Source: UBA6176 sp041688515 (lineage in GTDB: Bacteria > Verrucomicrobiota > Verrucomicrobiia > Limisphaerales > UBA9464). Taken from it: a DNA stretch of 35,084 nt. The notes under the pieces were generated by a model. The model saw nothing but the letters and a program-made list of their open reading frames with translations. It was not told the DNA's origin and ran no database searches. The position numbers were made by a program, and so were the translations under genes. Below are positions 16,367-29,281 of the stretch, in pieces. Position 1 is the first letter of the stretch. The number at the start of each line of letters is the position of its first letter. The stretch spans positions 1-35,084 of the forward strand of contig JBDNHZ010000358.1 in the NCBI GenBank assembly GCA_041688515.1, written 5' to 3'.

Positions 16367-17490
16367 CAACTCCCGACGTGATTCCCCTGCCCCACCACGT
16401 CCGTCCAGCGTCCGCCCGCCAGACGTTCGCGCAGGCCCAGGACCAATTCCGAGGGAAGCGAGGGTCCCTGATACACCAGTCCCGAGTAGATCTGGAGCAA
16501 CGTCGCTCCTGCGAGGACCTTTTCCCAGGCGTCATCGACCGTCGAGATGCCGCCCACGCCGATGATCGGCATCGCTCCATCCGTCTGGCGGTAGAGATGC
16601 CGGATCACTTCCGTGCTGCGTTCGCGCAGGGGACGTCCGCTCAAGCCGCCCATCTCGTTGTACACAATCCGGGCCACGGGATCTCCTGTCCTGGGCCGTG
16701 CGATCGTCGTGTTGGTGGCAACCAGGCCAGCCAGCCCACGCGGTCCGACCAACGACACCACGTCATCCAGTGCGTCGAAGGAGAGATCCGGGGCGACCTT
16801 GACCAGGATCGGACGCAACCGCGCCCCCGGGCCTGCCGCCTGTCGTTTCGACTCATTCACCTCCTGCAAGGCCGCCAGGATCTCGTCCAGCGCCGACTTG
16901 TCCTGCAATTGCCGGAGGTTGGGCGTGTTGGGCGAACTCACGTTGACCACGAAGAAGTCCGCCAGGCTCCACAGCCGTTTGAACGAAAAGGCGTAATCCG
17001 AGGCGGCCTCACCGAGGGAGGTGATCTTGGACTTTCCCAGATTGATCCCGACCGGATGCGACGGCCAGCGGTCGTTCGCGTGCCACCGCTCCAGACGTCC
17101 CGCGAGGACCTCCGCGCCGGGATTGTTGAAGCCCATCCGATTCAGCAATGCCTCCTCGCCGGGTGCCCGGAACATGCGGGGCTCGGGGTTTCCCGATTGG
17201 GCATGGCGCGTGACGCCCCCCAGCTCGCTGAACCCGAATCCCATGGCCTCCCACGCGGGCACCGCCACGGCGCCTTTGTCCATTCCTGCGGCGAGTCCGA
17301 CTGGGTTTGGAAACCGGAGTCCAAAAGCCTCGACCGGCAACTCGGGCGTATCGAACCAACCCGCCATCGCCTGGCACAGGGTCGAACTTGAGCTCAACTG
17401 TGCCAGCCATCGCAGGGTGCGATCATGCACCCGTTCCGAGTCCTGAAGGAACAACAGCGGACGAAGCCAATGGCGATAGTACCAACTCAC
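16366..17490 (-). CDS. pyrD: Quinone-dependent dihydroorotate dehydrogenase (class 2)
   Basis: Membrane-associated FMN enzyme that oxidises dihydroorotate to orotate in pyrimidine synthesis and passes electrons to quinone. The 374-residue length and the N-terminal helix region RHWLRPLLFLQDSERVHDRTLRWL are class 2 features. FMN and substrate motifs seen are NPVGLAAGMDKG, LLNRMGFNN and VNVSSPNTPNLRQLQ, whose serine is the class 2 catalytic base, then VATNTT, GGLSGRPL and IIGVGGISTVDDAWEKVLAGATLLQIYSGLVYQGP. The start is a GTG at 17490 without a Shine-Dalgarno match. It lies 67 bases after the ankyrin gene on the same strand and is followed at once by the epimerase-like gene. Confidence 0.95.
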   Translation of the reverse strand: MSWYYRHWLRPLLFLQDSERVHDRTLRWLAQLSSSSTLCQAMAGWFDTPELPVEAFGLRFPNPVGLAAGMDKGAVAVPAWEAMGFGFSELGGVTRHAQSGNPEPRMFRAPGEEALLNRMGFNNPGAEVLAGRLERWHANDRWPSHPVGINLGKSKITSLGEAASDYAFSFKRLWSLADFFVVNVSSPNTPNLRQLQDKSALDEILAALQEVNESKRQAAGPGARLRPILVKVAPDLSFDALDDVVSLVGPRGLAGLVATNTTIARPRTGDPVARIVYNEMGGLSGRPLRERSTEVIRHLYRQTDGAMPIIGVGGISTVDDAWEKVLAGATLLQIYSGLVYQGPSLPSELVLGLRERLAGGRWTDVVGQGNHVGS

Positions 17491-17557
17491 CGGGGGCGGA
17501 AGTTCCCGGATTCACCGTCCGGTGCAAGTCTGGGGACGAAACGGTTGAACGGGCGGA

Positions 17558-19138
17558 TCAAGGATTGCCCTTTCGATCGCGAACAACCGGGTAGTTGGGC
17601 GGCCGACTTGCCTCGTCGGGTGGCGGTGTCACCGGAGGCACCACTCCGGCAACCCGCATCACCTGATGCAGGGCGGCGATGGTATCGAAGGACGGTTTGA
17701 AGTTCCCCGGCCGGTGTCCTTCGGCGATCGACAGTGGCGTCCAACCGTACCGGTTCTTTTGGTTCCAGACCTCAGCCTTCGCGCCATGGTCGGTGAGGAA
17801 CTGGACGATCCTGGGAAGATTCTTCAGGGCGGCGCCGTGCATCGCAGTCTCCCCGTTGGCATCGACTGCGTTCACGTCCGCACCGAGCTTTAGCAGCAGC
17901 TTCGCCACCTCCAGCACTTCGGGCTCCTCTCCGGCGACTTCATTGGCTGCCGCGTTTCCAACGCCGATGCCGCAGGCGACCATGAGCGGAGTGCAGCCGT
18001 CGGTGTTTCCCGTGGCCGGATTCGCACCGAGTTCCACGAGCAATCGCATGTAAGCGGCGTCCGCAGTCGAGGCAGCCATGAGAAAGGGCGTCGCTCCGAC
18101 CCTCGCAAACAGACCCGGCCCGCCCTTTCCATCCGTCAACCCCGCGTTCACATCCGCTCCGCGCTCCACCAACTTCCGGACAAACTGAAGGCTGTTGAGA
18201 TGGCCGGAGCCCATTGGAGGCGGGTCACCGTCGTCTTCGCCCCGGTTCGGTTTGCGAACCCATGACATCACGTGAAGCGCAGTGTACCCCGAGCGTTGGT
18301 CGTTTGGATCCGCTCCTCGCTCGACGAGCTCCAAAGCCAGATCGAAATGCCCGTTCTCGACCGCCAACAGGAGGGGACCCGTCCCCTTCCTCGGCCCCTT
18401 GCCGGAGACTTTCCGGGGCTCCATCACTCCGTTCACTTCGGCCCCAGCCTTCAAGAGAACGCGAACCACCTCGGACCGACCGTCACGAGCGGCAAAATGC
18501 AGCGGCGAAAACCCGGAGTCCGGAAGCGTCGCCCCAACCTCCGCTCCGGCGTTGATCAGCGTCTGGACGACCTCGGCATTTCCCTCTGCGGCGGCCCACA
18601 TCAGGGCCGTTTGTCTCCGACGCTCCCGTGCATTGACGGCGGCGCCATGCTTCAGGAGGGCGACCACAGGACCGGGCTTGCCGGTGCGAGCTGCGGTCAT
18701 CAGCACGGTTTCACCTCCCCGAATGGTCGTGTTGGGGTCGGCGCCCCGTTCGAGCAGGAGCTCGACGATGGCCTCGTTGCCGTCCTGACAAGCGAGCGAC
18801 AGCGGAGTCACCCCGTACTGATTGGTCACACCCACCTGGGCATGGGCGGCGATCAAGCCCTTGGTCGTCTCCAGATCCCCCAGCCTCACCGCCCAGTGGA
18901 GCGCAGTCATGCCATCGGCCTGCGCTGCGTCCACATCGGTCCGCTGCCGGAGCAGACGTCGGATGGACGCCCGGTCCGACCGCTCGACGGCGTCGGCAAG
19001 GCGCGATGCAGCGACGCAGGATTGGGATGCGGCGAACAGGAGCAGGACGCAAACCGCGAATGCAGCGCGGCATTGACGCGGGCGATTCCCGGCCTGAATC
19101 CGGCGGAGCTGACCCCCTTCTACGGACGAGGCTTTCAC
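17558..19138 (-). CDS. Secreted ankyrin-repeat protein
   Basis: 526-residue protein with a signal-peptide-like segment (about 25-44, AAFAVCVLLLFAASQSCVAA) and about 11 ankyrin repeats filling most of the rest. Repeat signatures include DGMTALHWAV, YGVTPLSLAC, RRQTALMWAA, SGFSPLHFAA, DGCTPLMVAC, NGETAMHGAA and YGWTPLSIAE, with GADPN/GADVNA turns. A proline-rich tail follows (VVPPVTPPPDEASRPP). Ankyrin repeats bind proteins; the partner is unknown. The GTG start at 19138 lies two bases after the DUF1552 stop, so the gene belongs to the DUF1592-DUF1552 unit. Such ankyrin genes beside these families are, to my recollection, recurrent in Verrucomicrobiota and Planctomycetota. Confidence 0.9.
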   Translation of the reverse strand: MKASSVEGGQLRRIQAGNRPRQCRAAFAVCVLLLFAASQSCVAASRLADAVERSDRASIRRLLRQRTDVDAAQADGMTALHWAVRLGDLETTKGLIAAHAQVGVTNQYGVTPLSLACQDGNEAIVELLLERGADPNTTIRGGETVLMTAARTGKPGPVVALLKHGAAVNARERRRQTALMWAAAEGNAEVVQTLINAGAEVGATLPDSGFSPLHFAARDGRSEVVRVLLKAGAEVNGVMEPRKVSGKGPRKGTGPLLLAVENGHFDLALELVERGADPNDQRSGYTALHVMSWVRKPNRGEDDGDPPPMGSGHLNSLQFVRKLVERGADVNAGLTDGKGGPGLFARVGATPFLMAASTADAAYMRLLVELGANPATGNTDGCTPLMVACGIGVGNAAANEVAGEEPEVLEVAKLLLKLGADVNAVDANGETAMHGAALKNLPRIVQFLTDHGAKAEVWNQKNRYGWTPLSIAEGHRPGNFKPSFDTIAALHQVMRVAGVVPPVTPPPDEASRPPNYPVVRDRKGNP

Positions 19139-19140
19139 GG

Positions 19141-20481
19141 TCAGATTCCTAGCGGCTCAAACAACCCGTCGATCTTGCCGTTGCTGTCGGCAAACGAGTC
19201 GAGGGGCACGCCAACCTTGTCGAGCAATGTCAGGTGGAGATTGGCGAGCGGCGTTGGTTTGGCGAAGCGGAGGTGACGTCCGCCTTTCATCCCCCCTGCT
19301 GCCCCGCCGGCGACCAGAATCGGGAGGTTGGTATGATCATGGATATTGGGATTGCCGATGCCGCTTCCGTAGAGATAGAGGGAATGGTCCAGCAGCGTCC
19401 CGTTCCCCTCTTTGGTCGCTTTCAGTTTCACAAGGAACTCGGCGAACAACGACACGTGGAACTGATTGATCTTTGCCATTCGGGCGATCTTCTCGGGGTC
19501 GTTGCCATGATGCGAAAGCGGGTGGTGCGGATCGGGCACCCCGATTTCCGGATAGGTCCTGTTGCTGGTTTCGCGGGCGAGTTGGAAGGTGATCACGCGG
19601 GTGACATCCCCCTGCAACGCCAGAACCTGCAGGTCGAACATCAGCCGGGCATGGTCGGCATACGCCGCGGGCACACCCACCGGCCGATCCAGATCCCTCA
19701 GGGATGTGTTTGCCGTGTCTGCCTCCGCCTTCTGGATGCGACGTTCCACCTCCCTGACGGTCTCGAGATACTGATCAACCCGGGAGCGATCGCCGGGACC
19801 GAGCTGCCTCTGGATGCGTCGAAGATCCTCGCTGAACGAATCCAGCAGGCTCGCCTTTCGCCGCAACGCGGAGCCGCGCTCGGCAATGGTTCCCCCTTCG
19901 CCAAACAGGCTTTCAAAAACGATCCGAGGATGGGCTTCCGCGGGCAACGGAGTGGTCGGGGACGACCACGAAAGGTTGTTCTGGTAAACGCAGGCATAAC
20001 CATTGTCGCACTGCCCGACCACCTGAAGCAGATCCATCGCCAGTTCCAGGGACGGCAACTGCGTCCCCTGCCCGATCCGCTGCGCCGCAACCTGGTCGAC
20101 GGTGGTGCCGAGGTAGTAGTCCGTGCTCTCGGTGAGCTTGGCCTTGGCCGCACTCAGGAAGGCAGCATTCGAGGTCGCATGACTGCCGGGGTAGGCATTC
20201 TGCAATTCGAGGTTGGAGATCGCCGTGACGTGCTCTCGCACGGGCGCCAGTGAACTCAGGATTGGCGAAAGCTCGTCCAGCGTGGCACCGGGTGGAGTCC
20301 AACGGGTGATGTCGCAACCCATCGGCATGAAGACGAAGCCAAGACGGCGCACCGGCTTGGCGGCGGTCGTCTCCAGCGGTGTCGCAGCCGGAACCATTGC
20401 ATCCAGCAACGGCAGCGCCAGCGTGGCCCCCAATCCGCGGACAAACGTCCGGCGCGGCATGAACTTGCGGGTGATGATCAC
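19141..20481 (-). CDS. DUF1552 domain-containing protein (unit B)
   Basis: Second DUF1552 protein of the window. I place the start at the GTG 20481, which overlaps the upstream stop in GTGA and has TGAGGAA about 8 bases before it; this gives 446 residues. A longer open frame to 20772 overlaps the DUF1592 gene and is not credible. The export signal is PRRTFVRGLGATLALPLLDAM. Family segments are GFVFMPMGCDITRWTP, SLELAMDLLQVVGQCDNGYACVYQNNLSWSSPTTPLP, YLETVREVERRIQKAE, HPLSHHGNDPEKIARMAKINQFHV, and LYLYGSGIGNPNIHDHTNLPILVAGG. It lacks cysteine haem motifs. It is translated between the DUF1592 and ankyrin genes, which points to joint function at the cell surface or in the periplasm. Confidence 0.92.
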   Translation of the reverse strand: MIITRKFMPRRTFVRGLGATLALPLLDAMVPAATPLETTAAKPVRRLGFVFMPMGCDITRWTPPGATLDELSPILSSLAPVREHVTAISNLELQNAYPGSHATSNAAFLSAAKAKLTESTDYYLGTTVDQVAAQRIGQGTQLPSLELAMDLLQVVGQCDNGYACVYQNNLSWSSPTTPLPAEAHPRIVFESLFGEGGTIAERGSALRRKASLLDSFSEDLRRIQRQLGPGDRSRVDQYLETVREVERRIQKAEADTANTSLRDLDRPVGVPAAYADHARLMFDLQVLALQGDVTRVITFQLARETSNRTYPEIGVPDPHHPLSHHGNDPEKIARMAKINQFHVSLFAEFLVKLKATKEGNGTLLDHSLYLYGSGIGNPNIHDHTNLPILVAGGAAGGMKGGRHLRFAKPTPLANLHLTLLDKVGVPLDSFADSNGKIDGLFEPLGI

Positions 20482-22802
20482 AGGGATTTCCTCAGGGTGA
20501 ATGGGGTGCTCTTGGCAACCCCGATGATGATCGACGAAAAACGGTAATCGGAGGACTTCGCATCGCGAACGATCCTGCGGACGGCGGGTGCATCCGAGGG
20601 CTCGAGGCCACGCCCGAGAGCAAAGGTCAGGAGCTTCTCGGTCAGGGTGCCGACGAACAGATCCGGATGGCTCAAGAGCCCCTCCTCCAGACCCGGGACC
20701 CCAACGAACCGTCGCCCGTCGGGCAACCCCCCGGCAGCATCCACCGGCGTGTCTCCCTCCAGGGTTCGCCAACGGCCCACGGCATCATAGTTCTCCAAGG
20801 CGAAGCCCACCGGGTCCATGATGTTATGACAACCCGCGCACGCCGTGTTGGCGCGATGCTCGGCCAGGCGTTCGCGCATCGAAAGCGAGGAGGAGACCGT
20901 GTTGTCCTTGAGCACCGGAACATCGGGCGGCGGCGGTGGCGGCGCCGCTCCCACGAAGTTTTCCAGGATCCATTTGCCACGGATCACCGGTGATGTGCGC
21001 GTGGCGTAAGAGGTCACCGTGTGAATGCTGCCTTGGCGGAGCAACCCGCCGCGCTCGCTGCCCCTGCCCAATGCCACGCGCCGGAAGTGACTCCCGTAGA
21101 CATTCGGAATCCCGTAGTGCCGTGCCAACCGTTCGTTCAGGAAGGTGTAGTCGACCTTCAATAGGCTCAGCACGGTTCGATCTTCCTTCAGAACGGTTTC
21201 CAGGTGCATCTCTGTTTCCCGGCGGAAGGCCTGTCGGAGGTTGTCATCAAAGTCCGGGAAACGGCGCAGGTCCGGCGTGCTCGAATCCAGATTCCGCAGA
21301 TGAAGCCATTGATCCCCGAAGTTCCGGACCAGGTTCAATGCCCGGGCATCTGTCAGCATCCGTCGAACCTGCTTCTCCAGCACCCGCGGCTTGTGCAACT
21401 CGTCGCGCTCCGCAACCCGCAGCAATTCGTCATCGGGAATGCTGCTCCACAGGAAGAACGACAACCGCGACGCCAGGGCGATGTCGCTGATCCGGTAAGC
21501 CGTGTTCGGCGCCAGGGCGGCCGGTTCCCGCTCCATGCGGAAGAGAAACTCAGGACTCACCAGAACCGCGGTCAAGGCCGCCCCAATGCCAGCCTCAAAC
21601 CCATCCTCCACCCTGGCCTTCCGGTAGAATTCCATCGGGCCAACGAGATCATCCGCACTCACAGGCCGCCGATACGCCCGTCGCATGAGCCCCGAGAGGA
21701 TCCGTTCCGCGCAAGACTCCTCTTCCTCGGGCTTGCCGGGGTGACAGAGGAAGATCCGGCGGCGACTGGGCGAATCACCGGGTGCCTTGGAGTCATAGGC
21801 TCCGGTGATGGAGACCTGATAGATCGCCGGCGTCAGTCGCGGGTGCCGGTGCATGTTGTACCGGGCGAGGTACGGCTGCCGCCGGGTCTCCAGCAGCGAG
21901 GACGAACTCTTCAGGAACGTCACGCCCAGTTGATGCGGACCAGCCGTCACGGGCACGCGCACCTTCAAGTGGGCGTCGACCTTCTCAAAATTCCTGTCCC
22001 CTCCCGGGGGTTCCACGGTGAAGTGCGCCACCCGGCCACGGTCCAGCAACACTTCCAACTCGTGTGGTTCACGCAGTCCCTCGACCTCCTCATTGCGGTC
22101 GCGCGTCAGCCGGATCTGGATCTCGTAGTCTCCCTCGCGCGGGAACGTATGGCGTAGCAACACCCCACCCCGCGTGCCCGGTGGCAACCCATCAACGTTC
22201 TCCTCCTGCGTGAGATCGGGACGAAGCCGGACCGTGTCCCCGTCCGCTGTCCTTCTTGGCGCTCCGACGGCCATCCGACTGATTTTTTCCGCGGCGGAGA
22301 TATAACGGTTCAGGAGCGTCGGCGAGAGGTCCCCGACCGTGATGTTGTCAAAGCCATGACTGGATTCGTCCTTGGGCAGGAGTGCCGCCGCATCCACCTC
22401 GAGTCCCAGCAAATCACGGATGGCGTTCTGGTACTCGGTGCGGTTGAACCGGCGGAAAGTCTCTGTTCGTCCCGGATCCGGATTCTTCGCGGCGATGGCA
22501 TCCATGGAGGCGGACAAAGCCCTGGCCAGATCCTCATAGACACGCTCAGAAGGTCGATCCTTGCCGATCGGCGGCATCTGTCGGGTTCGGAGTTTCCGGA
22601 TCACACGCTCCCAATCCCCGGAGTGCCGGCTGAGATCGTTCCGGCTGATGAGATCGAGATCCAGACCGCCCTTCTTCACGTCCGAATCGTGGCATTCAAC
22701 ACAGTACTGGCTGAGAACGGATCTTACCGGCGACGACGGCAGCGGTGCCGCCTGGATTCCCTGCGTGGCGAACACCAGCCATCCCAGCACCGGACAACCC
22801 AT
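20478..22802 (-). CDS. DUF1592/DUF1588/DUF1585 planctomycete cytochrome C-like protein, short form (unit B)
   Basis: Secreted protein of normal size for the family. I choose the ATG 22802 (774 residues), because MGCPVLGWLVFATQGIQAAP forms a plausible signal peptide; the frame stays open to 23021. A haem motif CVECH (34-38) opens the mature part. Then come FRRFNRTEYQNAIRDLLGLEVDAAALLP (DUF1587), a carbohydrate-binding-like middle with FPREGDYEIQIRLTRDRNEEVEG, RRAYRRPVSADDL (DUF1595), IALASRLSFFLWSSIPDDELL and FLNERLARHYGIPNVYG (DUF1592), TRTSPVIRGKWILENFVG (DUF1588) with a second haem motif CAGCH, and LTEKLLTFALGRGLEPSD (DUF1585). First gene of a three-gene unit with DUF1552 and ankyrin genes. 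Role unknown. Confidence 0.92.
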   Translation of the reverse strand: MGCPVLGWLVFATQGIQAAPLPSSPVRSVLSQYCVECHDSDVKKGGLDLDLISRNDLSRHSGDWERVIRKLRTRQMPPIGKDRPSERVYEDLARALSASMDAIAAKNPDPGRTETFRRFNRTEYQNAIRDLLGLEVDAAALLPKDESSHGFDNITVGDLSPTLLNRYISAAEKISRMAVGAPRRTADGDTVRLRPDLTQEENVDGLPPGTRGGVLLRHTFPREGDYEIQIRLTRDRNEEVEGLREPHELEVLLDRGRVAHFTVEPPGGDRNFEKVDAHLKVRVPVTAGPHQLGVTFLKSSSSLLETRRQPYLARYNMHRHPRLTPAIYQVSITGAYDSKAPGDSPSRRRIFLCHPGKPEEEESCAERILSGLMRRAYRRPVSADDLVGPMEFYRKARVEDGFEAGIGAALTAVLVSPEFLFRMEREPAALAPNTAYRISDIALASRLSFFLWSSIPDDELLRVAERDELHKPRVLEKQVRRMLTDARALNLVRNFGDQWLHLRNLDSSTPDLRRFPDFDDNLRQAFRRETEMHLETVLKEDRTVLSLLKVDYTFLNERLARHYGIPNVYGSHFRRVALGRGSERGGLLRQGSIHTVTSYATRTSPVIRGKWILENFVGAAPPPPPPDVPVLKDNTVSSSLSMRERLAEHRANTACAGCHNIMDPVGFALENYDAVGRWRTLEGDTPVDAAGGLPDGRRFVGVPGLEEGLLSHPDLFVGTLTEKLLTFALGRGLEPSDAPAVRRIVRDAKSSDYRFSSIIIGVAKSTPFTLRKSL

Positions 22803-22932
22803 TCTCCGCCAGATCAGGGTCCGACGCGCGCTCCAATGCCCATGGTAAAATGGTGGCTTCACGACCCTGTAATCTTGGTCGGGCACCGTTCGTGGAACAA
22901 GGACAAAGCCGGGCGCAGGAGCTCGTCGCAGA

Positions 22933-23262
22933 CTACCAGTGACGTCGTAGAAACTCCCTGACCCGAGCCAAACGTTCGGTGTCGTAGAACACCGCCCCGC
23001 CATGCGCGGCCCCTGGAACAATCTCCAATTCGACGGGCGCCTTCACCCGGCGGTAGGCAGCGGACAACTCCAGGGACTGGTTGACCGGCATCTGCGCATC
23101 CTGGTCGCCATGAAACAGGAGCAACGGCGGGTCATGCTGGTCGACATGGAACACCGGACTGGCCAACTGCGCCAGGACCGGCAGGTCAGCAGGCTGCCCA
23201 CCAAGGAGCAACTCGAGTGCGGGCACCCGCACGCTCAGGCCGTGCGGGACACCGTTTGCTCC
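22933..23262 (-). pseudogene. C-terminal fragment of an alpha/beta-hydrolase (BD-FAE/esterase type)
   Basis: About 100 residues match the end of a lipase/carboxylesterase-like hydrolase: ELLLGGQPADLPVLAQLASPVFHV, LLLFHGDQDAQMPV with the acidic triad residue, VELEIVPGAAHGG with the catalytic histidine, and REFLRRHW at the end. The nucleophile GxSxGG region and the whole N-terminal two thirds are missing. The frame is the same as that of the upstream amidohydrolase gene and is separated from it only by TAA at 23263-23265. A GTG at 23232 could start translation, but the product would lack the active-site serine. This looks like a deletion product. Confidence 0.75.
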
Positions 23263-26784
<3,522 letters not shown>

Positions 26785-27051
26785 TTCATGAGGCTTCCGC
26801 GCAGGCGCACGGATCCGCCGACGAAAATCATGGGCTCCATCCTGGGCCGTGGCGAGTCGCGGATTTTTTTGAGTGAAACGAGGCCCAGGCATCCGCCAGT
26901 GGATGGGCAGGCAGATCCTCTTCTGGTTCTAGTTCCAGTGGACAACGACAGTTAGAAATACCCACCCCGTGCCATCCCTGTTCCCGGCCAGCTTCGAGCG
27001 GAGCGCAGGTCCTGCCCCCTGCAACTGACCCGGAGTCCTTCATGGCCCCGC
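26785..27051. other. Intergenic region without recognisable features
   Basis: 267 bases between the amidohydrolase start and the acyltransferase 3' end. I see no terminator with a T-tract, no repeat shared with other parts of the window, and no credible small gene. The promoter of the amidohydrolase gene presumably lies here. Confidence 0.5.
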
Positions 27052-29004
27052 TCAAGGCGTGGCGGGAGCCGGCGGCGCCTTCGCCGCAAGCTCGACCAAG
27101 GCCTCACGAAGGACCCCACGGAGGCGCATGACGCCCTCGACGCTGGGATGGTCGTCGTCACGGTAGAGCGTGGCTATTCCCTCGTGGAGTCGGACCTAGC
27201 CGCCATCCATGAAATACTCAGCGGTCTCAAGAAAGTGCACCCGGGAATTCCGAGAGGCATACGCCTTGATCCAGCCATGGACCTGGGCGCGACTCGCCCG
27301 GGTCCCGGCGATCTCCCTTCTGGATGACCAGCGGGCCAGTTCGTTGTCCGAGTGATAGAACCCGTCATCCCCGAAAGGCAGTTCTGGAGGCTGTCCAACA
27401 AACAGGAACTGCGACTTCGGCAGCATGGTGAGAAATTCCGTCATGCCTGCCTCGAATTCGTCCCGTTTCCACGTTCGATGGTTGAACCATCGGGCGACCA
27501 CGACGACGACTGCCGGCGAGTTGGTTCCCAGGAAGGTACGTCGCTTCCGATCGAGCTCGTGGCGTGTGTCGCCGGGCCAGAAATTGGGCGAACCGTAAAG
27601 GTCCAGCTGGCCGCCGGGCGGAACGAAGAATGGGGAGGTGCCGGACGCCGGAAAGGCGACATAGTTCCAGCCCAGATTGCCAAACACGTCGTCGAGTACC
27701 GGCAACCACGACTTGGCGTGTGAATCACCGATGAGCACGGCCCGGACCGGCCCCGGTATGGGAACCGCACGGCGCACTCCTACCCCGGGATCAATGACCA
27801 AGCCCGCCTGCACACAGCCCGGCTGATTTGGACGGGGTTGCTTTCTCGGCATCAGGTCGGCCTCGCACCAAAACGTGGGGACGTCGTGATTGCTTGCCCC
27901 TCGCAGGCCCATCCGGGGGACCATGAAGGCCAGCAATCCGACCGCTGCCACCGGAAGGACGATTCGTCCCAGCACCTTCGATTCCGCAAGGGCCCGCGTG
28001 GGGACCTCGAGCAGATGGTAACTGGCAACGGCGAGGCCCAGTCCCGCAGCGAACTGCACTTCCTTCGGTTCGAACCCGGCCTGTCGGCTCAGGACGATCA
28101 CCGGCCAGTGCCAGAGGTATCAGGAGTATGAAATCCGTCCCAGGTACACGACCGGAGCCAGCTTGAGAAAACGGCCGGCCCAGCCTGATTCCCGCCCCAT
28201 TCCGATCAACAGCGCAGTTCCCACGGTTGGCAGCAGGCCCGCTGGTGCCGGAAACCAGTTGCCCTTTCGCACCAGGAAGAACGAGGCGAGGACCATCAAT
28301 CCTCCCAGATCCGCCAATCCCGCCCGCACCCGCCTGTCGGTGATCCACCCGCCCAGACGCTCGTTCCCCAAGGCCAGCAGGCAACCCATCAGAAGTTCCC
28401 AGGCCCGGGTGGGCAGGAGGTAGAAGGTGGCCGCCGGGTAGCGTCGCGCCCCGAAGATTGCCAATCCGAAGCTGGCCAACGCCAACACTACCAGGATCCA
28501 GATCGCCCGACGGCTTCCCAACTGGCCCAGACCGACCATCGCCAACGGAAACAGCAGATAGAACTGTTCCTCCACGGACAACGACCAGCAGTGCAACAGC
28601 GAGAAATCCTCCGCCTCCGGGCCCCAGTAGTTTCCCGCTTTCAGGTACATGAATAGGTTCGCCCAGAACGTGAGCACTGAAACACATTGGAGCCCGAGAA
28701 ACCGGAACTCGCGGCCGATCAGGATCAGGTACCCACCGACCGTTGTCAGGGCCAGCACTGCCCCCAGCACGGGCAACAGGCGGCGCGCCCGCCGCACCCA
28801 GAAGTCCCGCAACCGGAACGTTCCCTCCGCCCGCTGCCGCGCAATGATGGAGGTGATCAGGAATCCCGAGATCACGAAAAACACGTCCACCCCCACGAAC
28901 CCGCCGCGGATCCAGGTGGCACCCAAGTGGAACGCGACAACCGCCAGGACTGCGACCGATCGGAGGCTGTCGATCTCCGCCCGATACTGGATGGATGCAC
29001 TCAT
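27052..29004 (-). pseudogene. OafA-type acyltransferase-3/SGNH fusion with two in-frame stops
   Basis: One frame of 650 codons from ATG 29004 (MSASIQYRAEIDSLRSVAVLAVVAFHLG) to TGA 27052-27054, interrupted by TGA at 28120-28122 and TAG at 27196-27198. The first part is a polytopic acyltransferase-3 domain (GGFVGVDVFFVISGFLITSII, HCWSLSVEEQFYLLFP, PTRAWELLMGCLLAL). The first stop falls inside the conserved ISYS(W/L)YLWHWP signature: RISYS-TGA-YLWHWPVIVLSR. A periplasmic SGNH hydrolase-like part follows, with GDSHAKSWLPVL holding the nucleophile. The second stop precedes the VRLHEGIATLYRDDDHPSVEG segment that holds the catalytic Asp-His. Intact homologues O-acetylate surface polysaccharides. As written, only the first 294 residues would be made from the normal start. 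Confidence 0.85.
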
Positions 29005-29281
29005 CTGGAGCCGACGAAATCACGGCGGGCTCTCGTTCGTATCCCAGTGCTTCGTGACAGCGCAACCCCAACTTCCCGCGCTCCACGAATCGCCAGGAAG
29101 GGCAGCGGCGGGTTCAACAAGCTACCGAGTCGGCGAGCCGGCCCGAAGAGGCCCTCTTCGCGGATCGCCTCAGGGACACAATGTCGAAACGGTGGGATGG
29201 ACCCATCGCATTAAGCCCCTTCAGTTGCCCGGATGCTCGTGCAGCCTGGCGTGTCCTGTCACCGCAAGGTACGAAGTGGAC
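29005..29281. other. Divergent intergenic region
   Basis: 277 bases between the acyltransferase start (minus strand) and the helicase start (plus strand). It should hold both promoters, but no clear -35/-10 pair is visible. Open frames running through it on both strands show no family-like sequence. Confidence 0.45.

Noticed and set aside
20482..20772. Upstream extension of the unit B DUF1552 gene
   Set aside because: It overlaps the end of the DUF1592 gene, and the added residues lack similarity. GTG 20481 has a Shine-Dalgarno match and the Tat signal follows.
27791..29086. 431-codon minus-strand open frame over the acyltransferase
   Set aside because: It is in a different frame from the recognisable acyltransferase domain and is Gly/Arg/Pro-rich, so it is a shadow.
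28649..29281. N-terminal extension of the helicase ORF to 28649
   Set aside because: This part is antisense to the acyltransferase gene and is unlike the family. ATG 29282 has a plausible ribosome binding site.
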